Source of the DNA: Oscillospiraceae bacterium
GTDB lineage: Bacteria > Bacillota > Clostridia > Oscillospirales > Ruminococcaceae
DNA: 64,000 nucleotides
Direction of reading: 5' to 3'
Assembly: GCA_017399765.1 (NCBI GenBank)
Contig: JAFQBH010000028.1
Location: 62,001-126,000, forward strand
The first letter of the stretch is position 1, and every line of letters begins with the position of its first letter. The notes beneath the pieces were generated by a model. It was not told the DNA's origin, did not search any database, and worked only from the letters and a program-made list of their open reading frames with translations. The position numbers were made by a program, and so were the translations under genes. Shown piece after piece: positions 42,250-51,377 of the stretch.

Positions 42250-43959
42250 TTATTTCTGTTCTTCTTCAATGGCTTTGAGAAGGATTTCTTTTGCGTATGA
42301 AATGGATTCTTTTACGCAGCCATCTTCAAAAGGAACGTGGAGGTTTGCAACTTTGAGAAGGCCGAGATAGCTCTTGCTTCCGCCGGCGTTGCAAAGTGCA
42401 AGGTAATCTTTCCATGCCTGCTCTTTGTTTTCGGCATAGCGTTTTTTGAATTCCATTGCGCCCATGGTGGTAAGGGTGTAGTTGATGTAGTAGAACGGAT
42501 AGAGGAAGATATGGAGCTTGTGGTACCAATAACCGCCGCGGTCCATAAATTCATCGTCGGAATAGGCTCTCCAGGGCATATATTTTTCTTCGAGCTTATG
42601 CCATTCGTAAGTTCTTTCCTTCGGGGTAAGGTCGGGGTTTTCATAGATGATATGCTGGAATTCGTCAACAGCTACGCCGAAAGGAACGAAGGTAAGGGCT
42701 TCCTGAAGATGTGCAAAACGGTATTTGTCCGCCATATCTCCGAACATGTATTCAGCATAGGGATAGCAGAACTGTTCCATGGACATGGAATGGATCTCCG
42801 CAATATCGGTGCTTTCGTGGAAATAATCGGAAACCGGCTGGTGGCGCATTGCGCAATAACCTGCAAAGGCGTGGCCGAGTTCGTGGGAAAGAACCTGCAT
42901 ATCGAAAATTGTGTGGTTGAAGCAGCTGAAAACAAAGGGCGCTTTATATTTTTTAAGGCTGGTCATATAACCGGTGGAAGCTTTTCCGGGTTTGTTTTCA
43001 AGGTCCATAAGGTTGTGGTCGATCATAAAATCGATGAATTCGCCGGTTTCGGGGCTTAATTCATGGTACATTTTTCTCGCCTGTTCAACAAGGAATTTTG
43101 CGTCGCCGATGGGTTCCGCGTTTCCGTCCGGGAAGATGAATTTTTCATCATAAGCCATGATTTTATCAACGCCTATGCGTTTTGCCTGGGCTTTATAAAG
43201 TTCTTCGCAAAGGGGAACAAGGTCGTTTTTGACCTGCTCGCGGAAAGCGGCAACTTCCTTCTGGCCGTAATCGCTTCTGCCCTGGTTGATGTAACCGAGG
43301 GGAGTGAAAGTTTCGTAGCCAAGAGCTTTTCCCATTGCGGTGCGGCATTTTACGAGTTTATCAAAAATTTCTTCCATTTTTTCTTCGTTGGAAGCATAAA
43401 ATTCGGAATATTTTGCGAAAGCAGCCTTACGAACTTCGCGGTCAGGGTTTCCAAAGTAGCTCTGGATTCCATAGAGATTGAGAACTTTTCCGTCAAATTC
43501 GATGTTTGCGGTTGCCATAAGTTTCTGATATTCGGTGGTGAGCATTGCCTGTTCCTGAAGATAGGGAATAAGTTCCGGCTTAAAGGAATCAAGCTCGCGG
43601 CGGACCTTCATAAGAAGTTCCGGACCGAAATCTTCGTCAATTTCTTTTGCGAAGGGGCTTTCGGCAAGAGCTTTTGCATATTCGGTAAAAGTTGCCTGAG
43701 CAACGGGAAGGCGCTGGTGAAGAAAAGCCATTTCTTCTTCATAAAATTTATCTGTGGTGTTAAGGGTGTTGCGGATATGGGCAACGGTGAACATTGTTTC
43801 CGCTTCTTCGCCGGCTTTGTCATAATCAAGGATTATCTGTTTGACTTCCTCATAACTTTTTGCCGCGCGGAGTTTTGCGGTATATTCCTTACAGGTTTCC
43901 TCCATTTTATCAACGTCCGGGCGGACGTATTCAATTTTGTCAAAAGCAAAGTTTTCCAT
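42250..43959 (-). CDS. pepF: M3 family oligoendopeptidase (PepF-like)
   Basis: A cytosolic zinc peptidase that cleaves oligopeptides. The 569-residue product has the M3 zinc signature VLSHELGHAFAGY with HELGH, and the third ligand glutamate in TDIAEIHSMSMEQF. The N-terminal helical part and the C-terminal helical lobe are complete, so no truncation is seen. I chose ATG at 43959 with AAAGGAATTG upstream; a start five codons earlier is poorly placed. Own promoter and terminator. Confidence 0.93.
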   Translation of the reverse strand: MENFAFDKIEYVRPDVDKMEETCKEYTAKLRAAKSYEEVKQIILDYDKAGEEAETMFTVAHIRNTLNTTDKFYEEEMAFLHQRLPVAQATFTEYAKALAESPFAKEIDEDFGPELLMKVRRELDSFKPELIPYLQEQAMLTTEYQKLMATANIEFDGKVLNLYGIQSYFGNPDREVRKAAFAKYSEFYASNEEKMEEIFDKLVKCRTAMGKALGYETFTPLGYINQGRSDYGQKEVAAFREQVKNDLVPLCEELYKAQAKRIGVDKIMAYDEKFIFPDGNAEPIGDAKFLVEQARKMYHELSPETGEFIDFMIDHNLMDLENKPGKASTGYMTSLKKYKAPFVFSCFNHTIFDMQVLSHELGHAFAGYCAMRHQPVSDYFHESTDIAEIHSMSMEQFCYPYAEYMFGDMADKYRFAHLQEALTFVPFGVAVDEFQHIIYENPDLTPKERTYEWHKLEEKYMPWRAYSDDEFMDRGGYWYHKLHIFLYPFYYINYTLTTMGAMEFKKRYAENKEQAWKDYLALCNAGGSKSYLGLLKVANLHVPFEDGCVKESISYAKEILLKAIEEEQK

Positions 43960-43999
43960 GTTAAAAAACAATTCCTTTCAATAAAAATTTTACAAGGTA

Positions 44000-44028
44000 A
44001 TAATAGCAATTTTCGTTCATCAAGTCAA
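44000..44028 (-). promoter_or_regulatory. promoter of pepF
   Basis: On the minus strand TTGACT (44028-44023), a 17-base spacer and TATTAT (44005-44000). Confidence 0.7.
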
Positions 44029-44216
44029 TGAAAGTCAATTTTTAAAACAAAAAAATCTTTAAGAAAAACGGATTCTTCGCTTCGCACAGAATGACATTTA
44101 TTTGTCATTGCGAATCCGCCGCAGGCGGATGTGGCAATCCGTTTATTATCTTGACAGTGAATAAATATTTCCCTGCTGCACTCCGATTTGTGGATTTGGT
44201 CTCAAAATCTTTGGAC
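44029..44216. other. intergenic region with a CATTGCGA-type repeat
   Basis: No gene. The stretch 44104-44140 has TTGCGAATCCGCC...GGCGGATGTGGCAATCC, an inverted structure like intergenic repeats common in many bacterial genomes. Only one copy is seen in this window. Confidence 0.4.
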
Positions 44217-44253
44217 AAAAAAAGAGACACTTCCTTGCGAAGTGACTCTTTTT
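44217..44253. terminator. terminator of the M20 peptidase gene
   Basis: AAAAGAG-CACTTC pairs with GAAGTG-CTCTTTT around a 5-base loop with one mismatch, flanked by A and T runs. Confidence 0.85.
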
Positions 44254-44266
44254 CGAAAACTTTTTA

Positions 44267-45709
44267 TTATAAATCGTATCCTTTAAGGAAAACCTTGAAA
44301 AAGCGAACGCCTTCCGCAAGGGCGGAAAGAGTTACGTTTTCGTTTACTGCATGGCAGGCGGCGTTCTGTTCGTTGCTCATTCTTACCGGGCAGAAACGAA
44401 GAGCATTTTCCGTAAGGGCATGGAAATGGCGGCAATCCGTTCCGCCCATAATGACATAAGGCGCAACTCCGATATCCGGGAACTGCTTTTTGATGCAGTC
44501 GGTAAGATAGGCATATTCCTTTGAATGGATATTGGAAACGGGCGAAGCGTCCCTTGCCTGGATTATCTCGATTTCAAGGTCATATTTTTTCGCATATTTT
44601 TTGAGCACCGCAAGGCTTTCCTCACAGTTCTGATGAACGCTTGTGCGAAGGTTCGCAACAAGATAGGGCTCCTTCGGAATTACGTTGCAGGCATCGGAAC
44701 CTTTCATCATAGTGAAGCAGCAGGTTGTTGAAAGAATCGCTTCGCCGAAGGGCGAAACTTTCGGCATAAGAGCTATCAGTAGCGGTTTGAAAAGCCAGAT
44801 GTTGCCGAGGAGCATTCTCATTCCAAAATTAAAGGAAGGCGCCATTTGGGCAAACATCTCATAAACTTCCGGAATAAGCTGTTTTTTAAACGGACGTTTT
44901 TTCTCAATTTCGTTCGCAAATGCAAAAAGTCTTGCGGCGGGGGTGTTTCTTGGTGGGGTGCTGCTGTGGCCGCCTTTTCCCTTTGCGGAAATTTTAAGGT
45001 CCATATAACCTTTTTCGGTAACGCCGATGACCGCATACTGGCGATCCATTCCGCCGATGGGTTTATCAACAATGGCGCCGCCTTCGTCAATTACTATCGC
45101 AAGCTCAACGCCTTTTTCCTTAAGATACCGAACAGCGGAAGCCGCGCCGTTGCCGCCGGTTTCTTCATTTATCGCATATTCAAGATAAATATCGCAAGGC
45201 GGTACAAAACCTTCCTCAATAAGTTCCTCAATCGCCTGGAGCTCAACGTACATTGTGCTCTTGCAGTCCATGGAACCTCTTCCGTAAATATCACCGTCGA
45301 TTACTGTTCCGCTGTAAGCTGGGCATTTCCAGCCGTTATCGTTTGCGGGAACAACGTCCTGGTGGCCCATGAAAAGAATGGGCTTTCTGGAAGGATCCGT
45401 TCCCTGCCATCTGTAAAGAAGGGTTCCGTTCAGAACGTTTTTTTCAAAAGTCTTATGTACGTTCGGGAAAAGTTCTTCGAGGACTTCGTGAAATTTGTAA
45501 AATTCCGAAAGATCCTCGTCCTCGTTTTTGGAAACGGTCGGAACTCTTACCATATCGCCGAGTTTTTTTGCGGCAATTTCAATCTCCTCTTCGGTGATTT
45601 CCGTTTTGCATTCGCCGATTGCCGGCGCTTTTATTGAAAGGGTCCGGATAACGGCGATTATCAGAAGAACGGCGATTATTCCGAGAACGCCGAAAATTAT
45701 ATAGGTCAT
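44267..45709 (-). CDS. M20 family metallopeptidase (PM20D1-like)
   Basis: A zinc peptidase or N-acyl amino-acid hydrolase. The N-terminus is a membrane helix (about 3-25). Metal ligands are seen in LFMGHQDVVP (His, Asp), YGRGSMDCKS (Asp), AINEETGGNGA (Glu pair) and the final GGTDCRHFHAL (His). The insertion and lid domain in the middle (GKGGHSSTPP) are typical. 480 residues; closest layout is the carboxypeptidase S/PM20D1 group. It is 3 bases downstream of the MFS gene and co-transcribed, suggesting the transporter brings in its substrate or exports a product. Confidence 0.92.
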   Translation of the reverse strand: MTYIIFGVLGIIAVLLIIAVIRTLSIKAPAIGECKTEITEEEIEIAAKKLGDMVRVPTVSKNEDEDLSEFYKFHEVLEELFPNVHKTFEKNVLNGTLLYRWQGTDPSRKPILFMGHQDVVPANDNGWKCPAYSGTVIDGDIYGRGSMDCKSTMYVELQAIEELIEEGFVPPCDIYLEYAINEETGGNGAASAVRYLKEKGVELAIVIDEGGAIVDKPIGGMDRQYAVIGVTEKGYMDLKISAKGKGGHSSTPPRNTPAARLFAFANEIEKKRPFKKQLIPEVYEMFAQMAPSFNFGMRMLLGNIWLFKPLLIALMPKVSPFGEAILSTTCCFTMMKGSDACNVIPKEPYLVANLRTSVHQNCEESLAVLKKYAKKYDLEIEIIQARDASPVSNIHSKEYAYLTDCIKKQFPDIGVAPYVIMGGTDCRHFHALTENALRFCPVRMSNEQNAACHAVNENVTLSALAEGVRFFKVFLKGYDL

Positions 45710-45712
45710 TTT

Positions 45713-47113
45713 TTATGCCTCCGAATTTGCTTTCTGAATTTTGCGCATTTCCGCCATTTCTTTTTCAATGGGGTGGAAAATTGCGATAACAAGCATTATT
45801 CCGGCGAAAATCATCGGAACCCAGCCGAGAAGGGCGCAGATGGTATCGATTGCGCTTTGGGGCTGTGTTGCAAGTTCCGCATTGAATCCTGCGGCGCCGA
45901 GGGCCGCGGTCATTGCAAGGTTAACTCCGGCTTTGGAAAGTTTTGCCGCAAGGTTATCACAGGTCGAAACAAGGCTGTCGATTCTTCTGCCGTTTCTGAA
46001 TTCGATAAGGTCGGAAAGGTTGTTGCGGTTTGTGTTGAAAAGGACAAATGCAAAAGCCATTGCCACCGCAACGGTTATTCCGTTGATATAAATGGTGACG
46101 TAGGAATAAGGATTGATAAGGAACGGGATTTTTCCCACAAGATAAATTGCGGAACCGAGGATCATGGTGTTTCTTCTTCCGATTTTTTTATCGACCGGAA
46201 TGCAGGCAAGAGTTCCGATAACGGAAGTTGCGAGGAAAACAGCCATAATCGGGGTTCCGGCGGAAGCGGAACCGAGAACATAGGTTGCATAGTAGTTTAC
46301 GGTGCTCATTATGAGAAGGTTAAGGATTCCGTAAACGATTATATAAAGGGCGTTCATTACCCAGCTTTTGCAGGAAAGAAGCATTTTGAAAACTTCGATA
46401 ATTCCGAGTTTGGAATCGTCCTCCGCCTCCTGCTGGATTCTTTCTTTTGTTGTAAAATAATGGGCAAAGCTTCCGATTATGCAAATTGCACCCATAACCG
46501 CCGCGGCATAGATAAAAGCGGTCTGGCCGGCTTCGTTTGCCATTACGTTTCCGTTTTCATCAAGTCCGCCGAAAAGGTCGAGAAGCGGATAAAGCGCAAC
46601 GCCGCCGATTCCGCTGCCGACGCATCCGCCAAGGTTACGGGCAACGTTTATTGCTCTTCTGTCGGAATCGCGGTTTGTTGCAAGGCCGCCCATGCTGTTA
46701 TAAGGAATCGCCGCAAAGGTGTTGAAAAGTTCGAAAAGGAAATAAATCGCTATTGCGATTGCAAGCTTCATTCCATAGGCAACGTCGAAGCAGGTAAACA
46801 TCAGAACGACCGTTACAGCCCAGGGAACCGCGCACCAGAGCGCAAAAGGACGGCATTTTTCACCGTTTTTAAAAGTATGGTTAACTGCCCAGTAACCGAC
46901 AAGCGGATCGTTCACCGCGTCCCAGACTATTCCGAGAGCGGTTATCATTCCGGCATGTTCAATGCGAATCCCCATTACATTTGTGAGGAAGAAGAGATAG
47001 AACAAATCCTTGAAATTAAAAACAACGTTGCTGGCTGTGGAGAAGGTGCCGAAACCCAGCTTTTCCGCAAAACCCAGTTTTGGGGTTTCAATATATTTGC
47101 TGTCAGTCTGCAT
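45713..47113 (-). CDS. MFS transporter, GPH (sugar:cation symporter) family
   Basis: A 466-residue membrane protein with twelve predicted membrane segments. The N-terminus LGFAEKLGFGTFSTASNVVFNFKDLFYLFFLTN and the loop DAVNDPLVGYWAVNHT are characteristic of glycoside-pentoside-hexuronide:cation symporters such as MelB and XynB relatives. The actual substrate is unknown; pairing with an M20 peptidase gene may mean a peptide or amide substrate, but this is inference. First gene of a two-gene unit with promoter at 47155-47183. Confidence 0.9.
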   Translation of the reverse strand: MQTDSKYIETPKLGFAEKLGFGTFSTASNVVFNFKDLFYLFFLTNVMGIRIEHAGMITALGIVWDAVNDPLVGYWAVNHTFKNGEKCRPFALWCAVPWAVTVVLMFTCFDVAYGMKLAIAIAIYFLFELFNTFAAIPYNSMGGLATNRDSDRRAINVARNLGGCVGSGIGGVALYPLLDLFGGLDENGNVMANEAGQTAFIYAAAVMGAICIIGSFAHYFTTKERIQQEAEDDSKLGIIEVFKMLLSCKSWVMNALYIIVYGILNLLIMSTVNYYATYVLGSASAGTPIMAVFLATSVIGTLACIPVDKKIGRRNTMILGSAIYLVGKIPFLINPYSYVTIYINGITVAVAMAFAFVLFNTNRNNLSDLIEFRNGRRIDSLVSTCDNLAAKLSKAGVNLAMTAALGAAGFNAELATQPQSAIDTICALLGWVPMIFAGIMLVIAIFHPIEKEMAEMRKIQKANSEA

Positions 47114-47154
47114 AGCAAATCCTCTTTTCTTTAATACTGTAATTCGTTAAAGCG

Positions 47155-47183
47155 ATTATAGCACAAACCGGTTCCTATTTCAA
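47155..47183 (-). promoter_or_regulatory. promoter of the MFS-M20 unit
   Basis: On the minus strand TTGAAA (47183-47178), a 17-base spacer and TATAAT (47160-47155). Confidence 0.8.
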
Positions 47184-47217
47184 CCGTTAACGCATAAACA
47201 GAAGATAAAAAATGGGC

Positions 47218-47264
47218 TTGACAAATTTGTTCTATCGGAGTAGAATGAAATCGTAGAATTCTAC
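47218..47264 (+). promoter_or_regulatory. promoter and BlaI-type operator of blaI-M56
   Basis: TTGACA at 47218-47223, a 17-base spacer and TAGAAT at 47241-47246. Two dyads overlap it: TTCTA-6-TAGAA at 47230-47245 and the perfect palindrome GTAGAATTCTAC at 47253-47264. The repeated TAGAA half-sites are a good candidate for repression by the BlaI-like product. Confidence 0.8.
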
Positions 47265-47289
47265 TGCAATAGAACAAGAGGTGACAAAA

Positions 47290-47658
47290 ATGACCGAAAA
47301 ACTTTTTTCTTCAGAAATCCGCGTTATGGAACTTCTTTGGAAAAACGGCGAAATGACCGCAAAGGAATTGGCCGCCGCCCTTTCCGAATCCATCGGTTGG
47401 AGCAAGACGACAACCTATACCGTCATTAAAAAATGCGTTGAAAAAGGCGCGGTTATCCGCACCGACCCGGGATTTTCATGCAAAGCAGCCGTTTCAAAAA
47501 GCGAAGTTCGCGAATCGGAAGCTTTTGAACTTGTTGACCGGCTTTTTGAAGGTTCACCGGACCTTTTGGTTTCCGCCCTTATCGGAAGCGGAAAGATAAG
47601 CCCCGACCAGCTTAAAAACCTTCGTGAACTTGTAAAAAGCATGGGTGAAGAACAATGA
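47290..47658 (+). CDS. BlaI/MecI/CopY family transcriptional repressor
   Basis: A 122-residue winged-helix repressor. It has the family core RVMELLWKNGEMTAKELAAAL and WSKTTTYTVIKKCVEKGAV for DNA binding, and a C-terminal dimer domain. Proteins of this family are cleaved or released when a partner membrane M56 protease senses a signal. ATG at 47290 follows AGAGGTG by 7 bases; a GTG at 47281 overlaps that SD and is unlikely. Its stop overlaps the M56 gene start (ATGA), so sensor and repressor are coupled. Two dyads in the promoter suggest autorepression. Confidence 0.95.
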   Translation: MTEKLFSSEIRVMELLWKNGEMTAKELAAALSESIGWSKTTTYTVIKKCVEKGAVIRTDPGFSCKAAVSKSEVRESEAFELVDRLFEGSPDLLVSALIGSGKISPDQLKNLRELVKSMGEEQ

Positions 47659-49955
47659 CCGGGCTTCTTTTTTCAAACATTGCGGCTTTTGCCGCAATTT
47701 TTGCCATTGCTTTTCTTCGAAAGTTATTGAAAGACAAAGTTTTTTCAAAAGTTTTTGTGCTGCTTTGGATTCTTGTGATTTTCCGGCTTCTTCTTCCTTT
47801 TGAATTTTCTTCCGGCGCAAGCATTTATGCTTCCGTTAAAGAACCGGAAACCGAAAATTTTGAAATAAATGATTTTATTTTTGGGGAAGAATTTTCCGGA
47901 AAAGAATTTTTTGTTCAGAAAGAGGAACCTGCAAACCGTTCCGAAAGCTTTGTTTCTGAAAAAACAGAAATCTCTTCAAAAGCTATTCTCCGTTTCATTT
48001 GGCTTTCGGGGTTTGCTTTTTGCGGCGGTTCCTTTGCTTTACGCCACCGGAAAAACACAAAACAAATCCTTTTGGACTGTGTTCCGGCTAACGATATTCC
48101 CGCAGAATTTTCCGAAGGAAGAATTCAATTTTTCAAAAGTTCTTCCGCAGCTTCACCCCTCAGCTTCGGAATTTTCCGCCCGGTTATTGTCATTCCGGAA
48201 AACATTCCGAAAGAGCAGCTTTCTTTTGTCATTATGCACGAACAGACGCATATCAAAGACCATGACGCGGTGCTTAAGGCACTTGCGCTTTTTGCCCTTT
48301 CGCTCAACTGGTTCAATCCGGCTGTCTGGTATATGGTGAAATTATTTGACCGCGATATTGAAAGATATTGTGACGAAAGGGTTCTTTCGGCACTTGGGAA
48401 TGAAAAAGCCGCTTTTTATGCAAACACGATCCTTGATTTTGCGGAGCGCGAAAGTCTTTCCCTGAACTTCTTCAGCGCCGCGTCGCTTTGTGAAAGAGTG
48501 ACATCTATCATGAACAACAAAAAGAAAAAAACAAAATTTTTACCCGTTTTTCTGGTTTTCGGGGCGGTCGTTTTTATAATGACCGCCTGCGGAACTGTTC
48601 CGAAAGAGCCGGAAGAAAAAAAGGATTTCGGCGAACTTATCGAAGTGCTTGAAAGCGCAAACTGGCAGTTTTCCATGGAAAACCAGTACGTTATCGACCT
48701 TGAATCTGGAAATCTTGATGCAAGAGTTTTTAAAATTATCGATGATGAAGAAAATGAATTTTACTCCTATTCTTCAAATTTTACAGACCTTCCTGTTGAA
48801 AGAATAATCGTAAAAGACCTTGGCTTTTCCGAAAACGTTACCGCCGGGATTCAGTGTTTTAAAGCTCATAACGAAACCATCGGCATAAGCAATTATAAAG
48901 AACTTCTGGAATGCGGTTTTAAAATTGAATATAACAACAGCGAGATAGTTGTTTCAACAGAAAAACCCATTGGAGATAAAGTTCCGGAATTTTCTCTTTC
49001 TCTTCATGTCAATCTTGAAGAAACGGAAATAATCAGCGAAAACACAGAGGTTTTCTATTTCGGAATGCCGAACAAAAACGAAGAGTATTCCCGGGAAAAA
49101 CACGCAAAGGAAATTCGCTTTATTGATGAGCCGATAGAAGAAAACAATAAAATTTCTTCTTTTGAAAAAACGGAAATCTCGTTTGTTTCTCCTGTTGATT
49201 CTGGGTGGATCGTTTCCGATGCAGAAAGTTACAAAACGCATCCCGGAATCGACGTTTTCTGCGAAGAAGGTACTGCAATTTATGCCGCAGCTGATGGAGA
49301 AGTGTTTTTGGTCGATAACAATTTCCTCGATTACGGAAAATCCATTGCAATTGACCATGGTGATACCTTTTCCACATTTTACGGCAGTTGTTCCGAAATA
49401 TATGTTGAACAGTTTGATCATGTAAAAACCGGTGACCTTATTGCGATAGCAGGCTCGACCGAAGCCGGCGGCGATCCTCATTTACATTTTGAACTTCGCA
49501 AGGGCAAATCTCAACTTGACCCAATGAAACTTCTTCCCTTTGCGAACACTTCTTACGAATATTCTTCGGAATCTGAAATTGAATTAGTTCCTCCCGTTGA
49601 AAACGGTTACATTGCCGCCGAATTCGGAAGTTACAAAGGTCATAACGGAATGGATATTGCAAGCGAAGGCGGAACCGGCACCGAAATTCTTGCCGTTGCA
49701 GACGGCCAGGTTGTCAAGGTCAAATTGGACAACACCGGCTACGGTTACCACGTTATCATCAACCATGGCGGCGGAATTCAGACTCTTTACGCTCATCTTC
49801 ACGATATCCATGTTGAATTTGGGCAGGAAGTTAAAGCAGGCGAAATCATCGGTACAATGGGTTCAACCGGAAATTCCACCGGAATTCATCTTCATTTTGA
49901 ACTTCGAATAAACGGCGAATACACCGACCCTTCCGAATTTATAACACTTTCATAA
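47655..49955 (+). CDS. M56 sensor protease fused to two M23 peptidase-like domains
   Basis: The N-terminal half is a BlaR1/MecR1-type M56 metallopeptidase: several membrane helices and the zinc site HEQTH near 195-199, with the following FNPAVWYM helix. After a membrane helix with MTAC (about 300) the protein continues outside with a 200-residue linker, then two LytM/M23 domains. The first (about 515-625) has the HPGID and HLHFEL motifs but lacks the middle LYAHL histidine; the second (about 645-760) has GHNGMD, LYAHL and HLHFEL, all ligands present. 766 residues. A cell-wall-binding sensor that reports through the BlaI partner is a reasonable inference. Confidence 0.92.
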   Translation: MTGLLFSNIAAFAAIFAIAFLRKLLKDKVFSKVFVLLWILVIFRLLLPFEFSSGASIYASVKEPETENFEINDFIFGEEFSGKEFFVQKEEPANRSESFVSEKTEISSKAILRFIWLSGFAFCGGSFALRHRKNTKQILLDCVPANDIPAEFSEGRIQFFKSSSAASPLSFGIFRPVIVIPENIPKEQLSFVIMHEQTHIKDHDAVLKALALFALSLNWFNPAVWYMVKLFDRDIERYCDERVLSALGNEKAAFYANTILDFAERESLSLNFFSAASLCERVTSIMNNKKKKTKFLPVFLVFGAVVFIMTACGTVPKEPEEKKDFGELIEVLESANWQFSMENQYVIDLESGNLDARVFKIIDDEENEFYSYSSNFTDLPVERIIVKDLGFSENVTAGIQCFKAHNETIGISNYKELLECGFKIEYNNSEIVVSTEKPIGDKVPEFSLSLHVNLEETEIISENTEVFYFGMPNKNEEYSREKHAKEIRFIDEPIEENNKISSFEKTEISFVSPVDSGWIVSDAESYKTHPGIDVFCEEGTAIYAAADGEVFLVDNNFLDYGKSIAIDHGDTFSTFYGSCSEIYVEQFDHVKTGDLIAIAGSTEAGGDPHLHFELRKGKSQLDPMKLLPFANTSYEYSSESEIELVPPVENGYIAAEFGSYKGHNGMDIASEGGTGTEILAVADGQVVKVKLDNTGYGYHVIINHGGGIQTLYAHLHDIHVEFGQEVKAGEIIGTMGSTGNSTGIHLHFELRINGEYTDPSEFITLS

Positions 49956-49959
49956 AAGA

Positions 49960-49999
49960 AACCCCCGTGCTCAAATTTTGAGCACGGGGGTCTTTTTTA
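49960..49999 (+). terminator. terminator of blaI-M56 containing TTGAGCAC
   Basis: CCCCCGTGCTCAA pairs with TTGAGCACGGGGG, followed by T-rich sequence. The stem is the octamer motif in inverted pairs. Confidence 0.9.
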
Positions 50000-50011
50000 T
50001 ATTCTTGAGCA

Positions 50012-51247
50012 TCAGAACACAAAGTTTCCGTTTTCGAAGATGGTTACTTCTTTTCCGTCGCGGGTCTTTCCGGTTATTGAAAGGTCTGCGGTTCCGACCA
50101 TAAAGTCAACGTGAACACCGGCAGAAGCGTTTATTCCTCGTTCAAAAAGTTCCTCTTCGGTCATATCGTCGCCGCCTTCAATGCTGGAAGGATAGGCTTC
50201 GCCGAAAGCGAAATGGCAGGAAGCGTTTTCATCAAAAAGGGTGTTGAAGAAAGTGATTTTGCTGTTGGAAATCGGGGAATCATAAGGAACAAGGGCGATT
50301 TCTCCGAGATAGCGGCTGTTTTCGTCGGTATCGAGAGCCTTGTTAAGAACTTCCTCGCCTTTTTCCGCGGTTGCTTTTACGATTTTTCCGTTTTCGAACT
50401 CAAAGCGGATTTTATCGACAATGTTTCCGTTAAGAACAAGGGGTCTTGCGGAATAAAGAACGCCGTTCACTCCGTCGCGCTTCGGTGCGGAAAAAATTTC
50501 TTCGGTGGGCATATTTGCGACAAATTTGAAACCGGCTTTTGAGGTATCTCCGCCCGCAAGCCAGCGGCAGTTTTCCGGAAGCTCAACAACAAGGTCGGTT
50601 CCAAGGGAGTTTTTGTAATGAACGGATTCGAGGTTCATTTCGTTGAGGATATTTGCTCTGCGTTCAAGGTTTCCGCAATGTTCTTTCCAGGCTTCAACAG
50701 CGTCGCCGTCTTTGGTGATGCGGACCATTTTGAAAATTGTTTCCCAAAGTTTTTCGTTTGCTTCTTCCCCTTTAAGTTCCGGAAAAACTTTTTCCGCCCA
50801 AGCGGTTATCGGAACGGAAGCAACGCACCAGGGGAATCCGTTTGTCATTTCGAGGTTATAAAAATCCTTGAGGTCCCGGTTGGAAGCTATGCTGTAGCGG
50901 CGCTGGCGTTCCTGGTCAACTCCTTTAAGATTTTCCGGGTCTGCGGCGGCGATGGAAATATAGCCTGCGCCCTCTTTTGCAAGGGTGTTGAGCCTTTCTG
51001 CGTCCCAGCTGTAAACGCCGTCAAAAAGGCTGTCATCGGCTCTGAGCCAATGTTCGCGGGTGCAGTAATCGTCTCGCCAGAGCATTACAACGTCCTTTGC
51101 GCCAAGGTCATAGGCGGCGGTTGTGAGAAGTCTTCCGAAATCGGCGCGGTCAACGGGGCAGTTTATTACAAGGGTCTGGCCTTTTTGGAGGTTGATTCCG
51201 ACCCCGACGATAAGTCTTGCATATTGCCAAAGCATTTTTTGGTTCAT
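50012..51247 (-). CDS. M29 family aminopeptidase
   Basis: A metal-dependent aminopeptidase of the AmpS/PepS group (family M29). The 411-residue product has the family features: GVGINLQKGQTLVINCPVDRAD near the N-terminus, LGAKDVVMLWRDD, LGEIALVPYDSPIS, NASCHFAFGEAYPSSIEGG and a C-terminal DFMVGTADLSITG. Glu, His and Asp residues in these blocks are the usual metal ligands. Length fits. GGAAGGAAA precedes the ATG. Single gene; repeats lie between it and leuS. Confidence 0.93.
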   Translation of the reverse strand: MNQKMLWQYARLIVGVGINLQKGQTLVINCPVDRADFGRLLTTAAYDLGAKDVVMLWRDDYCTREHWLRADDSLFDGVYSWDAERLNTLAKEGAGYISIAAADPENLKGVDQERQRRYSIASNRDLKDFYNLEMTNGFPWCVASVPITAWAEKVFPELKGEEANEKLWETIFKMVRITKDGDAVEAWKEHCGNLERRANILNEMNLESVHYKNSLGTDLVVELPENCRWLAGGDTSKAGFKFVANMPTEEIFSAPKRDGVNGVLYSARPLVLNGNIVDKIRFEFENGKIVKATAEKGEEVLNKALDTDENSRYLGEIALVPYDSPISNSKITFFNTLFDENASCHFAFGEAYPSSIEGGDDMTEEELFERGINASAGVHVDFMVGTADLSITGKTRDGKEVTIFENGNFVF

Positions 51248-51322
51248 ATAAATTTCCTTCCTTAAAAAAGCGGCGGGAGCAAGCCCCCGCCTTTTTATTT
51301 TGTGTTAACGCTGCTTCGCAGC

Positions 51323-51373
51323 TACACCTCATCCGTCAGCCAAAGGCTGACACCTTCCCCTCAAGGGGAAGGC
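51323..51373 (+). repeat. dispersed two-hairpin repeat, family B, copy 2
   Basis: Inverted relative to 4892-4957: same outer stem and GGATGAGGTGTA border, different inner hairpin (GTCAGCC with GGCTGAC). It lies just beyond the leuS stop. Confidence 0.65.
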
Positions 51374-51377
51374 AATT

